Numbered from the stretch's first letter, positions 35,001 through 47,035 are shown. The stretch: DNA of 64,000 nucleotides from Thinopyrum elongatum (GCA_011799875.1 CM022298.1:284529395-284593394), one strand, 5' to 3'. Made by a program: numbers and translations. The notes: generated by a model not told the origin, from the sequence alone.

Positions 35001-35258
35001 GGCTAGATCATGGAAATCTAGCCCATAGAAGAACATCAACCCCCTCACGAAGGGGTGCAGAGGAAATCCTAGCCCCTGGATAAAATGAGGAAGGAATACT
35101 ACCCTCTCGCCCGGCTTGGGCGTGGGGATGATTTGGCCCTCCTCGGGGGCCCAATGGGCGATGTCGGCCGGTAAGTAGTCGGCCCGCTTCAGCTCCACGA
35201 TGTCGTCGTTGATGACGGTGGAGGTGTCTCACTTGCCATTTGCGCCAGATCCGGCCAT
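32023..35258 (-). pseudogene. C antisense gene: PF04195-like domain plus coiled coil
   Basis: It starts at ATG 35258 on the minus strand; an in-frame TGA follows after 9 codons. The domain at about 34930-35150 (GERVVFLPHFIQGLGFP, FVRGLMFFYGLDFHDL, ISAFIIVCEALLRVQPHF) parallels the T2 domain. Then come KMVSSAQADC and WFIDTVKVWQKEWFY (after a frameshift near 34920), an acidic/Lys-rich region (33855-34220), a Pro/Ser-rich region (33102-33740), a KKAEAEAAKKK-type coiled coil (32692-32955) and a C-terminal segment to 32023. Intron-like gaps separate these. The product has no known function. Confidence 0.75.
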
Positions 35259-35827
35259 GGCTGGGGCTAGGGAGGAGCTGAAAGGGAATCGCTGCGGAAT
35301 AGCAAAGCGGGGCGCTGGAGCTCTGGAGATTGGAAGGACAACAGCGGGAGGTGGAAGAAGGTGTGAGGCGTTAATTGTAGCTGTTCCCCTCTTTATAGGC
35401 CGGGTAGAAGCCAAGGGTTCCCCTTTTTCACGCCACGGGCCTATCAACTTCTAGATACTCTCGCAACGTTATGTGCGGGTGGGGAATCGAGGTTATTGAT
35501 AATATCCCTTAAAAACGGAGCACGATCTCTGCCTTGATGAGATGCGCCAATGGAGGGGCGGCCTTGAGCCACGCATCAAGAACCTCTGGCCGTTTAGTGT
35601 TATGACCGGACGTGACCCTTCGATAAAAGTTGTCAGACGTAGGTGCTATTCACACTTGAGCACTTTGGCCTTTGGAGCTAAGTAAAGTAAACGCTCTGGA
35701 TTCCGGACACTGCTCAACTCCGAGCATGCATGGGACTAGATGAAGAACTCGTCTCGCAAGCCGAAGACAGTGATATGTGTGGACGCCGGATACAAGCCCT
35801 GGCGTTGGAGGCTAGTTCGGGTGCTAC
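35259..35827. other. C segment between antisense gene and 3' LTR
   Basis: Sequence upstream of the antisense ATG: a minus-strand TATA-like CTATAAAG at about 35390-35398 (plus CTTTATAG) could be its promoter. The end, GGAGGCTAGTTCGGGTGCTAC, abuts the 3' LTR at the PPT position. Confidence 0.45.
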
Positions 35828-36299
35828 TAAGGGTGTCCTGGACTAAGGGGTCCTCGGGCCGTCGACCTACTACATATGGGCCGGATTAATGGGCCGCTAT
35901 GGGGCCAAGCTAGAGTGTAGACCCATGACCGGACAGGAGTTCTTCGGAGTTGTGGTGTGCCCTCCAAGACAAGATTAGTGTGATCTTTCCTTCATTGTAA
36001 CCAATCAAATGTAACTCTAACCCTACTGGTGTCTATGTAAACCAGAGGGTTTAGGTCTTTAGGGCTAGAGCTACATCCATCACCTCATCGACCTAGGGTT
36101 TAGCTCGCCTGATCTCGAGGTAGATCTACTTTGTAACCATACCATACATCAAATACAATCAAGTAGGACGTAGGGTTTTACCTCTTTGAGAGGGCCCAAA
36201 CCTGGGTAAACACCGTGTTCATCGTCCCTGATTCCCCATTGATCCTAGATCCACAGCTCGGGACCCCCTACCCGAGATCCACCGGTTTTGACACCGACA
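35828..36299 (+). repeat. C 3' LTR
   Basis: 472 bp, TAAGGGTGTCC (TG mutated to TA)...ACCGACA, followed by the GTCGG duplication. Confidence 0.92.
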
Positions 36300-36304
36300 G
36301 TCGG

Positions 36305-36658
36305 TCCGACATGCTGCTGACCCAAGGGAACGCGGGTCGTCTTGCTTTTTCACTGACATGTGGGATTGCATGTGAGCAAAAGGCATCTCCAACATTGCCA
36401 CACCCGCAGCTGACTACCCTGGCCCACAAAAAACCCTCATCCCTCGCCCGCGTGCATTCCCAGCCAGCACCAGTTGCCCACATTCATGTCGTCCGTCCGT
36501 ATGCCACCATTAAGTAGGCTTGCCACCCGAGGAACCAACTCCAGTGACTCATTGACGCACCTGGACGCTTAGCCTCACCAGAATGCGCTACTTAAAGCAG
36601 CAACACCTACCTAAACTCCACACCAGAACACATCCTCCTCTGTGGCACCACATCCACC
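36305..36658 (+). promoter_or_regulatory. Putative promoter and leader of the candidate gene
   Basis: This GC-moderate stretch lies upstream of a well-placed ATG. Before C inserted, its first 130 bases continued 26650-26719. That joined segment resembles 37605-37790 (shared CACTGACA, CCCAAGGGAAC-like and AAGTTC..GAAAAGGTGGT pieces). ACTTAAAG near 36590 could act as a weak TATA. Confidence 0.4.
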
Positions 36659-36966
36659 ATGACCGCGAGCGGGAACGCTCTGCGGGAGAGCTTGTCTTCG
36701 GGGATGAAGCTCGACGTCACCGCCCTTGCTCAACTCGTGCTCGCAATGCAATGCCGGTGTGGCCGGACATAGATGCGGCCGCACAAGCGCCTGCCACGCA
36801 GGAGGTCGATGATGAGAGCACCACCAGCCGCGCATCCTATACGCCGCCGTCCAATGTTTGGGGGCGCATGCGGCAGGTGAACAGCAATGGACCATTCACA
36901 TCCATCATCATCGACCTCACGTACACCGGCACCACCGAGGTCAGGGAGTCCTCCGAGGATGAGTAG
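36659..36966 (+). pseudogene. Candidate small host gene, probably frameshifted
   Basis: The ATG at 36659 has a good plant context (CCACCATGACC). Its frame runs 37 codons (MTASGNALRESLSSGMKLD...) to a TAG at 36770. A second frame, open from 36583 to 36966, continues with an acidic, Ser/Thr-rich part that looks coding (VDDESTTSRASYTPPSN, GPFTSIIIDLTYTG, ending ESSEDE). One small indel around 36740-36770 would explain a broken single gene. A 3' region with AATGTAATGAAG follows near 37208. I do not recognise a characterised family. Confidence 0.45.
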
Positions 36967-38298
36967 GGCATGGTAGGCGGCAGGGCATGATGTGCCAAGC
37001 GGGGCGGTCCATCTCCCATGTTCTACTCTTCCTCACCGGAGACCACACCTTCACTTCATGGGTCTTGAACCCCGCCGCCGTTCATGGAGACGGCAGATGG
37101 AGGTCGTGGTCGCTGATGCGAAACACAAAGGAAAATGGACGTCGGCCGTTGCCATAGGATAGGTTTAGGATCGGGTTTCTTTACTTTTTTTCTCCTAAAA
37201 GTTTGAAATGTAATGAAGATCTGCCGTGTTTGTATGAATCTCGACCGGTGTACATGAACTTTCACAATAATAGTAAGATATATTGTATGAAAATATATCG
37301 AATGATGATTCTAATCGTATTTACTTGTTATTGTGGTTGTCATTGTTTTTGAATGTATAAACTTGGTCAAAGTTTAGATGGTTTGACCGAAGACAAAGCT
37401 AAGATGCGTAGTAAATAAAAACAGAGGGTTTACTTACACAATTTCTCTTAGGCCATCCAATAGTCTGACCACTACACATTCGCGCATTTCACATCTTTCT
37501 CTCGCTCTGTCTGTCAAACAAACTAAGCCAAACTCCCAACATATCGCACGGGAAAAGACCCGGCAGCACCATTTTAGTCGGGATTAGTATCGATGGATCG
37601 TGTGAAGCACCAAGTTCAAAAGGAAAAGGTGGTTTACTTACAACATGCCCGTCGTGGTTGCATTGCACCCCTCACTCAGACCTGCACACCGCTCACCCAA
37701 AGGGAACATGCTTCGGCTTGCCTCTTCACTGACACATGGGACCACATTTGGAGAAACCGACGATGCGCCAAACTCCCCCACCCACCACGCGAAATTTCCC
37801 CCCAAATCCCAAATTCAACTACCCTTCGGCCAACTAGCCAATAGTATTCCCCAAACCCCCCTCCCCCTGCCCCCTCCACTCCATTCGCTCCGCTAAAGCC
37901 GCCCACCCCACCGCTCCGAAACATCGGCGCCGCGGTTCATCGAGGGGACGCATGGCGATTCTGTCGCTCCCATAATACGCTCTCGTAAACTGCCATCCTC
38001 TAGCCGCGCCGCCACCGTTGGTGACGTTCTTGTGGAGACGCACATCGGTCAGCTTCTCCCATGGTACACACATTCTATACTGAGGCCCCGTGCATGTTAT
38101 AGTAGCGCCAAATGCTAGCTAATAGACGTTCTTAATCTCACCGCTTGCCGAAATAGTTTACAGTCAATATGCTCTGCTTAAGAAGCTTCCTTGCCCTGTT
38201 CTGCACTAAATCTGCTTTGCTGAGATGGCATGCGATGCCTGATTAGTTTATATTAGGACCATTTATTTATTGTGAAGTACATTGCCATGGTCTAGTAG
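36967..38298. other. Low-copy-looking DNA with duplicated promoter-like segment
   Basis: 37605-37790 resembles the segment at 26650-26719 plus 36305-36440. It is followed by a C-rich, leader-like stretch (37800-37900) and a short ATG frame at 37952 that stops after 7 codons. No gene can be called. It may be the 5' side of a second gene copy or of the CACTA transposase gene. Confidence 0.4.
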
Positions 38299-38303
38299 CC
38301 AGT

Positions 38304-39826
38304 TGATACGTCCATTTTGCATCATGTTTTTATATCAATATTTATTGCATTATGGTCTGTTATTACACATTATATCACAATACTTATGCCTTTTCTCTCT
38401 TATTTTATAAGGTTTACATGAAGAGGGAGAATGCCGGCAGCTGGAATTCTGGAATGGAAAAGGAGAAAATATTAGAGACCTATGCTGCACAACCCCAAAA
38501 GTCCTGAAACTTCACGGAGAGTCATTTTGGAATTAATAAAAAATATTGGGCAAAGAAAGCACCAGAGGGGGGCCACCTGCCATCCACAAGGGTGGAGGGC
38601 GCGCCCTACCCCCCTGGCGTGCCCTCCGGTCCTGTGGACCCCCTGGCAGTCCCCCGATGCCCATCTTCTGATATATGGTGTCTTTTGCCCTGAAAAAAAT
38701 AAGAAGGAAGCTTTCGGGATGAAGCGCCGCCGTCTCGCGGTGGAACCTGGGCAGAACCAATCTAGGGCTCCGGCGGAGCTGTTTTGCCGGAGAAACTTCC
38801 CTTCGGGAGGGGGAAATCATCGCCATTGTCATCACCAACGATCCTCTCCTCGAGAGGGGGTCAATCTCCACCAACATCTTCACCAGCACCATCTCCTCTC
38901 AAACCCTAGTTCATCTCTTGTATCCGATCTTTGTCTCAGAACCTCAGATTGGTACCTGTGGGTTGCTTGTAGTGTTGATTACTCCTTGTAGTTGATGCTA
39001 GTTGGTTTATTCGGTGGAAAATCATATGTTCAGATCCTTAATGATAATTAATACTCCTCTGATTATGAACATGAATATGCTTTGTGAGTAGTTACGTTTG
39101 TTCCTGAGGACATGGGAGAAGTCTTGTTATAAGTAATCATGTCAATTTGGTATTCGTTCGATATTTTGATGAGATGTATGTTGTCTTTCCTCTAGTTGTG
39201 TTATGTGAACGTCGACTACATGACACTTCACCATGATTTGGGCCTAGGGGAAGGCATTGGGAAGTAATAAGTAAATGATCGGTTGCTAGAGTGACAGAAG
39301 CTTAAACCCTAGTTTATGCATTGCTTCGTAAGGGGCTGATTTGGATCCATATGTTTGATCCTATGGTTAGATTTATCTTAATTCTTCTTTTGTAGTTGCG
39401 GATGCTTGCGAGAGGGATTAATCATAAGTGGGAGGCTTGTCCAAGGAAGGGCAGCACCCAAGCACCGGTCCACCCACATATCAAATTATCAAAGTAATGA
39501 ACGTGAATAATATGAGCATGATGAAAACTAGCTTGACAGTAATTCCCATGTGTCCTCGGGAGCGCTTTGCTTTATATAAGAGTTCGTCCAGGATTCTCCT
39601 TTGCTATAAAAAGTATTGGGACACCTTGTTGCACCTTGTTTACTTTTGTTACTTGTTACCCATTACGAATTATCTTTCTACACAAATATCTGTTACCGAT
39701 AATTTCAGTGCTTGCAGAGAATACCTTGCTGAAAACCGCTTGTCATTTCCTTCTGCTCCTCGTTGGGTTCGACACTCTTACTTATCGAAAGCACTATGAT
39801 AGATCCCCGATACTTGTGGGTCATCA
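38304..39826 (+). repeat. A 5' LTR (1523 bp)
   Basis: TGATACGTCC...GGGTCATCA; hairpin arms at 38583-38604 and 38617-38638 (17 Watson-Crick and 3 G-U pairs of 22 by eye). Confidence 0.93.
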
Positions 39827-39837
39827 AGACTCTTTTC

Positions 39838-39855
39838 TGGCGCCGTTGCCGGGGA
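39838..39855 (+). promoter_or_regulatory. A primer binding site (tRNA-Asp type)
   Basis: TGGCGCCGTTGCCGGGGA, 11 bases after the LTR, identical to the S3 site. Confidence 0.9.
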
Positions 39856-39918
39856 GTGAAGCGCCTTTGGTAAGGAAACATTTATATAGTGTGCTGAAAT
39901 TTACTGTCACTTGTTACT

Positions 39919-40893
39919 ATGGAAAATAATCCTTTGAGGGGCTTGTTCGGGGTATCTTCACCTCGACCGGAAGAGAAAAGAGTTGCTCCTCAACCTACTG
40001 CACCTACTGAAAATATTTACTATGAAATTCCTTCGGGTATGATAGAGAAACTGCTAGCTCATCATTACACAGGAGATGGAACATTACATCCTGATATGCA
40101 TCTAATCTATGTGGATGAAGTTTGTGGATTATTTAAGCTTGCAGGTATGCCCGAGGATGTTGTCAACAAGTAGGTCTTCCCTTTTTCTTTGAAGGGAAAT
40201 GCATTGACATGGTATAGGCTATGCAATGATATTGGGACTTGGAACTACAACCGATTGAAATTGGGATTTCATCAGAAGTTTTATCCTATGCACCTGGTTC
40301 ATCGTGATCGGAATTTTATATATAATTTTTAGCCTCGTGAAGGAGAAAGTGTTGCTCAATCTTGGGGGAGGCTTAAGTCAATGTTATATTCATGCCCCAA
40401 TCATGAGCTCTCAAGAGAAATTATTATTCAGAATTTTTATGCTCGGCTTTCTCATCAGGATCGATCCTTGCTCGATACTTCTTGTACTGGTTCTTTTATG
40501 AAGAAGGATATTGAATTCAAATGGGATTTATTGGAAAGAATTAAACGCAACTCTGAAGATTGGGAACTCTATAAAGGTAATGAGTTAGGTATAAACCTTA
40601 AGTTTGATTGTGTTAAATCTTTTATGGATACCGATGCTTTTCGTGCTTTTAGCACTAAATATGGACTTGACTCTGAGATAGTAGCTTATTTCTGTGAATC
40701 ATTTGCTACTCATGTTGATCTCCCTAAGGAGAAGTGGTTTAAATATCATCCTCCCATTGAAGCTTAAATAGTTGAACCTATTAAAGTTGAAGAAGAAACT
40801 ATTACTTATAATGTTGATCCTATTGTTCTTACTGCTTATATCGAGAAACCACCTTTTCCTGTTAGAATAAAGGATCATGCTAAAGGTTCAACT
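39919..40893 (+). pseudogene. A gag
   Basis: The frame starts ATGGAAAATAATCC at 39919 and stays constant through RT. The capsid core is visible (EDVVNK, KGNALTWYRL, QKFYPMHLV, SREIIIQNFYARLS). In-frame stops at 40171 (TAG), 40330 (TAG) and 40765 (TAA) interrupt it. Element B has sense codons at these points, though B itself is shifted elsewhere. Confidence 0.85.
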
Positions 40894-43227
40894 ATGGTTC
40901 ATAAGAGTTATACTAGAACACCTACACCCCCTAAACAAATTAAAGTTGAACCTAGTATTGCTATGGTTAAAGATCTCTTGGTTGATATTATTGATGGGCA
41001 TGTTATTTATTTCTTTGATGAAGCTGCTAGAATTGCTAAACCCGATAGTAAAGATAAACATAGACCTGTTGTTGGCATGCCTGTTGTCTCAGTTAAAATA
41101 GGAGATCATTGTTATCATGGCTTATGTGATGTGGGTGCTAGTGTGAGTGCAATTCCTTTTACTTTATATAACGAAATTATGAATGATATTGCACCTGCTG
41201 AGATAGAAGATATTGATGTTACTATTAAGCTTGCCAATAGAGATACTATTTCTCCAATTGGGATTGTTAGAGATGTTGAAGTCTTGTGTGGGAAAATAAA
41301 ATACCCTACTGATTTTCTTGTTCTTGCTTCCCCACCAGATGACTTTTGTCCCATTATATTTGGTAGACCTTTCTTGAATACTATTAATGCTAAGATAGAT
41401 TGCGAGAAAGATATTGTTACTGTCGGTTTAGGAGATATGTCTCATGATTTTAATTTCTCTAAATTTCGTAGACAACCCCATGATAAAGAATTGCCTAGTA
41501 AGGATGAAATAATTGGTCTTGCTTCTATTGCCGTGCCTCCTACTGATCCTTTTGAACAATATTTGCTGGACCATGAAAATGATATGTCTATGAATGAAAG
41601 AAGGGAAATAGATGAAATATTCTTTAATCAAGGGCCTATTTTGAAACACAACTTGCCTTTTGAAATCCTTGGGGATCCTCCTCCACCTAAGGGAGATCCC
41701 GTGTTTGAGCTTAAACAATTACCTGGTACTCTAAAATATGCTTATCTTGATGAAAATAAGATATATCCTGTTATTATTAGTGCTAACCTTTCAGAGCATG
41801 AAGAAAAGAAATTATTGAAAACTCTGAAGAAGCACCGTGCCGCTATTGGATATACTCCTGGTGATCTTAAGGGCATTAGTCCCACTCTATGTCAGCACAA
41901 AATTAATTTGGAGCCTGATGCTAAACCAGTCGTTGATCACCAACGATGGTTAAATCCTAAGATGAAAGAAGTGGTAAGAAATGAAATACTAAAGCTTCTG
42001 GAGGCAGGTATAATTTATCCTATTGCTGATAGTAAGTCGGTAAGTCCTGTTCATTGTGTCCCTAAGAAGGGAGGTATTACTGTTGTCCCCAATGATAAGA
42101 ATGAATTGATTCTACAAAGAATTGTTTCAGGTTATAGAATGGTAATTGATTTTCGCAAATTAAATAAAGCTACTAGAAAAGATCATTACCCTCTACCTTT
42201 TATTGATCAAATGCTAGAAAGACTATCCAAACATACACATTTTTGCTTTCTAGATGGTTATTCTGGTTTTTCTCAAATACCTGTGTTAAAAGATGATCAG
42301 GAAAAGACCACTTTTACTTGCCCTTTCGGTACCTTTGCATATAGACATATGCCTTTTGTTTAATGCAATGCACCTGCTACCTTTCAAAGATGTATAACTG
42401 CTATATTCTCTGATTTTTGTGAAAAGATTGTTGAGGTTTTTATGGATGATTTCTCCATTTACGAAACTTCTTTTGATGATTGCTTAAGCAACCTTGAGCG
42501 AGTTTCACAGAGATGTGAAGAAACTAATCTTGTCTTGAACTGGGAGAAGTGCCACTTTATGGTTAATGAAGGTATTGTCTTGGGGCATAAAATTTCTGAA
42601 AGAGGTATTGAAGTTGATAAAGCTAAAGTATATGCTATTGAAAAGATGCTGTGTTCTAAAGATATCAAAGGTATAAGATGTTTCCTTGGTCATGCTGGTT
42701 TCTATAGGAGGTTTATAAAAGACTTCTCTAAAATTTCTAGGCCTCTCACTAATCTCTTGCAAAAAGATGTTCCTTTTGATTTTGTGTATGATTGTGTAGA
42801 AGCATTTGAAATACTTAAGAAAGCCTTGATCTCTGCACCTATTGTTCAGCCACCTGATTTGAATTTACCCTTTGAAATTATGTGTGATGCTAGTGATTAT
42901 GTTGTTGATGCTGTTCTAGGTCAAAGAGTTAATAAGAAATTGAATATTATTCATTATGCTACTAAAACTCTAGACAGTGCCCAGAGAAATTATGCTACTA
43001 CTGAAAAAGAATTTTTAGCAGTTGTCTTTGCTTGTGATAAGTTCAGATCTTATATTGTTGATTCCAAAGTAACTGTTCACACTGATCACGCTGCTATTAA
43101 ATATCTTATGGAAAAGAAAGATGCTAAACCTAGACTTATTAGATGGGTTCTCTTGTTACAAGAATTTGATTTGCATATCATAGATAGAAAGGGAGCTGAG
43201 AACCCCCGTTGCAGACAACTTGTCTAG
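40894..43227 (+). pseudogene. A protease, reverse transcriptase and RNase H
   Basis: Same frame as gag. Protease: HGLCDVGASVSAIPF (about residue 75), then [46 protein letters not shown]; a stop at 42361 falls in the conserved FGL segment before the catalytic site. The active site is FMDD at about 42439-42450. RNase H follows ([29 protein letters not shown]). An extra C near 43203 shifts the frame into integrase. Confidence 0.9.
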
Positions 43228-44656
43228 GTTAGAAAACGTTCTTGATGACCCACTGGCTATTGATGATAGCTTTCCTGATGAACAATTAGCTATCATAAAT
43301 GCTTCTTGTAATACTCCATGGTATGCTGATTATGCTAATTACATTGTTGCTAAATTTATACCACCTAGTTTCACATACCAGCAAAAGAAAAAGTTTTTCT
43401 ATGATTTAAGACATTACTTTTGGGATGACCCACACCTTTATAAAGAAGGAGTAGATGGTGTTATTAGACGTTGTGTACCTGAGCATGAACAGGAACATAT
43501 CCTACGCAAGTGCCACTCCGAGTCTTACGGAGGACATCACGCTGGAGATAGAACTGCACATAAGGTATTGCAATCCAATTTTTATTGGCCTACTCTCTTC
43601 AAGGATGCTCGTAAGTTTGTCTTGTCTTGTGATGAATGCCAGAGAATTGGTAATATTAGTAGACGTCAGGAAATGCCTATGAATTATTCACTTGTTAATG
43701 AACCATTTGATGTTTGGGGCTTTGATTATATGGGACCTTTTCCTTCCTCTAATGGGTATACACATATTTTAGTTGGTGTTGATGACGTTACTAAGTGGGT
43801 AGAAGCTATTCCAACTAGTAGTGCAGATCATAACACTTCTATTAAAATGCTTAAAGAAGTTATTTGTTTGAGGTTTGGAGTCCCTAGATATTTAATGACT
43901 GATGGTGGTTCACATTTTATTCATGGTGCTTTCCGTAAATTGCTTGCTAAGAACAATGTTAACCATAGAATTGCATCTCCATATCATCCTCAGTCTAGTG
44001 GTCAAGTAGAATTGAGCAATATAGAGATTAAATTGATTTTGCAAAAGATTGTTAATAGATCTAGAAAGAATTGGTCTAAGAAACTCGATGATGCATTATG
44101 GGCTTATAGAACTGCTTATAAAAACCCTATGGGTATGTCTCCGTATAAAATGGTTTATGGAAAGGCTTGTCACTTACCTCTTGAACTAGAACATATGGCA
44201 TATTGGGCTATTAAAGAGCTCAATTATGATTTCAAACTTGTCGATGAGAAGAGGTTATTTGACATAAGCTCGCTTGATGAATGGAGAACCCAAGCCTATG
44301 AGAATGCCAAGTTGTTTAAAGAAAAAGTTAAAAGATGGCATGACAAAAGGATACAAAAGCGTGAGTTTAATGTAGGTGATCACGTTTTGCTATACAACTC
44401 TCATTTAAGATTTTTTGCAGGAAAACCTCTCTCTAAATGGGAAGGTTCTTACATTATCAAGGAGGTCTATCGTTCCGGTGCCATAAAAATCAACAACGCC
44501 GAAGGTACAAACCCGAAGGTGGTAAATGGTCAAAGAATCAAACATTATATCTCAGGTACTCCCATAAATGTTGAGACCAATATAATTGACACCGTAACAC
44601 CGAAGGAGTACATAAGGGACACTTTCCAGAATGTTTCAGCCTCCAAAAAGAAATAG
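43220..44656 (+). CDS. A integrase, open over 478 codons
   Basis: N-terminal zinc-binding region (HSESYGGHH, then CDECQRIG at about residues 138-145). Core with Asp169 (GFDYMGPF), Asp228 (MTDGGSHF) and Glu264 (GQVELSN), a D,D-35-E spacing. The C-terminal part has [10 protein letters not shown] and ends [10 protein letters not shown]. It is part of pol and has no start of its own because of the frameshift, but the domain itself is undamaged. Confidence 0.88.
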   Translation: MSRLENVLDDPLAIDDSFPDEQLAIINASCNTPWYADYANYIVAKFIPPSFTYQQKKKFFYDLRHYFWDDPHLYKEGVDGVIRRCVPEHEQEHILRKCHSESYGGHHAGDRTAHKVLQSNFYWPTLFKDARKFVLSCDECQRIGNISRRQEMPMNYSLVNEPFDVWGFDYMGPFPSSNGYTHILVGVDDVTKWVEAIPTSSADHNTSIKMLKEVICLRFGVPRYLMTDGGSHFIHGAFRKLLAKNNVNHRIASPYHPQSSGQVELSNIEIKLILQKIVNRSRKNWSKKLDDALWAYRTAYKNPMGMSPYKMVYGKACHLPLELEHMAYWAIKELNYDFKLVDEKRLFDISSLDEWRTQAYENAKLFKEKVKRWHDKRIQKREFNVGDHVLLYNSHLRFFAGKPLSKWEGSYIIKEVYRSGAIKINNAEGTNPKVVNGQRIKHYISGTPINVETNIIDTVTPKEYIRDTFQNVSASKKK

Positions 44657-44983
44657 GTATGTGGTACGGTAAGTAAACCGACTCCAAAACATTTCCAATG
44701 ATAATTTTTCTCTGTTTTGGAATATTTAAAAAATTAGGAAAATTAAAAGTAGTCCGAAAGAGACACGAGGTGACCACAAGGGTGGAGGGCGCGCCCTACC
44801 CCCCTGGGCGCCCCCCCTACCTTGTGGCCACCTCGTGTGCCCTCCGGACTCTGTTTTCTTGCACAATACTTCTTTTGGTCGGTAAAAATTCATTATATAA
44901 TCTCCCGAAGGTTTTGACCACCATACCACGGCAATATCTCCTGTCTTTGTTCCGAGCTGTTTTTCTGACAGATCCAGATCGCC
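44657..44983 (+). promoter_or_regulatory. A pol-to-extra-ORF spacer with hairpin and TATA-like site
   Basis: Inverted repeat arms 44763-44781 and 44820-44838 pair at 18 of 19 positions. Downstream TATATAA at 44894-44900 is exactly 90 bases before the ATG of the extra ORF. Element B has the same layout at 55323-55519. This may be an internal promoter or an RNA structure. Confidence 0.5.
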
Positions 44984-45508
44984 ATGACGTCTCCAAAGAC
45001 CCCCAAGGACAACTTTTTCGAGAAGGTCATCAACCCTTATCTTGCAGAGGTGCTGCAACACCCTCAAAGCATTGAGATGCCTAAGAGGGTGCTGCACATC
45101 CGCGATACTGAAGGGCCAAAGAAGACCGGAAGCGTGGAGACAAGGCTCAAAGAAGTGGAGCGGCAAGTCTTCAAGTGCCAAGGGATGGTGGAACGCGGAC
45201 TCAACGCCAACCACATGATGATCGCTGAATGTACTAGTGGTCACAAGATAGAAGCCGAGAACATTGGGGAGGCCATCTTCAAGCTTCATGAGAAAATCGA
45301 GCATCTCCAAGCCAAGATCTATGACCTGCAAAACCAAAACTGTGAGTATGAATACAGATTTAAAAGGATGAGTTTGGCTGCAGATTTGAGGATCCCGGAG
45401 GCTCGTTCATCTTTTTACGATGGTGAACCTATGCCTTGGAAGACGGAGGATAAAATTCTTTCATCATCAACAACTCCATCATCACCACCTCCGAAGAAAG
45501 AGACATAA
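44984..45508 (+). CDS. A extra 3' ORF (174 codons), coiled-coil protein
   Basis: The intact frame starts MTSPKTPKDNFFEKV and ends SPPPKKET. Residues 55-115 are charged with heptad spacing (VETRLKEVERQVFKC, IFKLHEKIEHLQAKIYDL), predicting a coiled coil. It lies where Athila elements carry an env-like ORF, but I see no signal peptide or transmembrane segment, so it is not a clear envelope. The B copy has a different body with the same last residues. Confidence 0.65.
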   Translation: MTSPKTPKDNFFEKVINPYLAEVLQHPQSIEMPKRVLHIRDTEGPKKTGSVETRLKEVERQVFKCQGMVERGLNANHMMIAECTSGHKIEAENIGEAIFKLHEKIEHLQAKIYDLQNQNCEYEYRFKRMSLAADLRIPEARSSFYDGEPMPWKTEDKILSSSTTPSSPPPKKET

Positions 45509-47021
45509 ATACATGGGTATGGGCACTCCCCTTGGCAACTGCCAAGCTTGGGGGAGGTGCCCCGGTATCATATCACCATCACACTTTTACCTTTATCATT
45601 TTTCTTAGTTCAATCCTTTTGGTTATATCTTGATCTAGTAGAATAATGTTTTAGTATGATCTAGCTTTGAGTTTTGTTTCGATCTCTATCTATGTAATCA
45701 ATTCCGTGAGTTATATATAATAAAGAGTAGTTTTGAGTTGAGGGCTTTGCTTTCTTGCTATGTTCTTGAGGGAATTAAATAAAAGAAAGGAATAAAAATA
45801 AATAAATAGATTATATAATGATCTTATGGAGCGTAATGACTTCACATATAAAGAGTATGATGAATAAATTTGTTGAGAGTTGACAAACATAGTTTTGGTC
45901 ATTTTTGCAATTAATAGGATGTAATAAAGAAAGAGAGGTTTCACATATAAATATACTATCTTGGACATCTTTTGTAATTGTGAGCACTCATTAAAATATG
46001 ACATGCTAAAAAGTTGATGTTGGACAAGGAAGACAACATAATGGGTTATGTTTTCTTATATCCGAATAGAAGTTATATTGTCATGGATCCTCCAACATGT
46101 TGAGCTTGCTTTTCCCTCTTATGCTAGCCAAATTCTTTGCACCAAGTAGAGATACTACTTGTGCATCCAGATATCTCTTAAACCTAGTTTTGCCATGAGA
46201 GTCCACCATACCTACCTACGGATTGAATAAGATCCTTCAAGTAAGTTGTCATCGGCACAAGCAATAAAAATTGCTCTCTAAATATGTGTGATCTATTAGT
46301 GTGAAGAAAATAAAAGTGACGGACTGCATAATAAAGTTCTTTATCACAAGCGGCAATATAAAGTGACGTTCTTTTATACTAAGATTTTGTGCATCCAACC
46401 GTAAAAGCGCATGACAACCTCTGCTTCCCTCTGCGAAGGGCCTATCTTTTACTTTTATCTTCTACCCTTATACAAGAGTCATGGTGATCTTCACCTTTCC
46501 TTTTTACACTTTTTCCTTTGGCAAGCACTATGTGTTTGAGAGATCCGGATATATATATCCACTCAGATGTAGGTTATCACAAAGTATTATTGTTGACATT
46601 ACCCTTGAGGTAAAAGGTTGGGAGGGAAAACTATAATTCCTTATCTTTCTCTGTGTCCGATTGAAGCTTTGAACCCATAAGTATCGCATGAGTGTTAGCA
46701 TTGTGAAAGACTACATGATAGTTGAGTATGTGGACTTGTTGAAAAGCTCTTATATTGACTCTTTCCGATGTTATGATAAATTGCAATTGCTTCAATGACT
46801 GAGATCATAGTTTGTTAGTTTTCAATAAAGTTTCTGATTCATACTTTACATTGTGAATGAATTGTTACTTGAGCATAAGAAATTATATAACAATATATGT
46901 TGATGTTCTAAAGATGATCATGATGCCCTTATGTCCGTATTTTATTTTATCGACACCTCTATCTCTAAACATGTGGACATATTTTTTGATTTCGGCTTTC
47001 GCTTGTGGACAAGCGAGGTCT
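45509..47021 (+). other. A 3' noncoding region
   Basis: AT-rich, with no convincing ORF. It has a PPT-like 13-mer at 45544-45556 just after the extra ORF. Homologous to 55974-57506 of B. Confidence 0.7.
45544..45556 (+). promoter_or_regulatory. Internal PPT-like site in A
   Basis: AAGCTTGGGGGAG, identical to the PPT at 47022-47034 about 1.5 kb downstream. Confidence 0.6.
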
Positions 47022-47035
47022 AAGCTTGGGGGAGT
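47022..47035 (+). promoter_or_regulatory. A polypurine tract
   Basis: AAGCTTGGGGGAGT directly upstream of the 3' LTR. Confidence 0.8.

Larger units (their letters stand above)
26720..36299 (+). mobile_element. C: complete non-autonomous gypsy element with gag-protease and antisense ORF
   Basis: Two 472-bp LTRs (26720-27191, 35828-36299) are flanked by a perfect GTCGG duplication (26715-26719, 36300-36304). The interior has gag and protease on the plus strand, then an antisense PF04195-like gene. RT, RNase H and integrase are absent. The two LTRs differ at roughly 20 positions in the first 230 bases by eye, so it is older than A or B. The Tat lineage is inferred from the gag-protease style and the antisense gene. 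Confidence 0.9.

Noticed and set aside
37472..37490. CACTA terminal repeat (CACTACACATTCGCG)
   Set aside because: The first six bases fit but the rest does not match known Triticeae ends, and no partner or 3-bp TSD was found.
38482..38991. 169-codon ORF in the A 5' LTR (and similar ORFs in other LTRs)
   Set aside because: It runs through the hairpin and promoter part of the LTR and is not kept in the other LTR copies.
44726..45337. 203-codon minus-strand ORF across the A extra ORF
   Set aside because: It overlaps the extra ORF and the hairpin; no domain. The plus-strand ORF has a better start and a conserved end.
44984..45508. Envelope protein at the Athila env-like position
   Set aside because: No signal peptide, no transmembrane segment and no cleavage-like site were seen in A or B.
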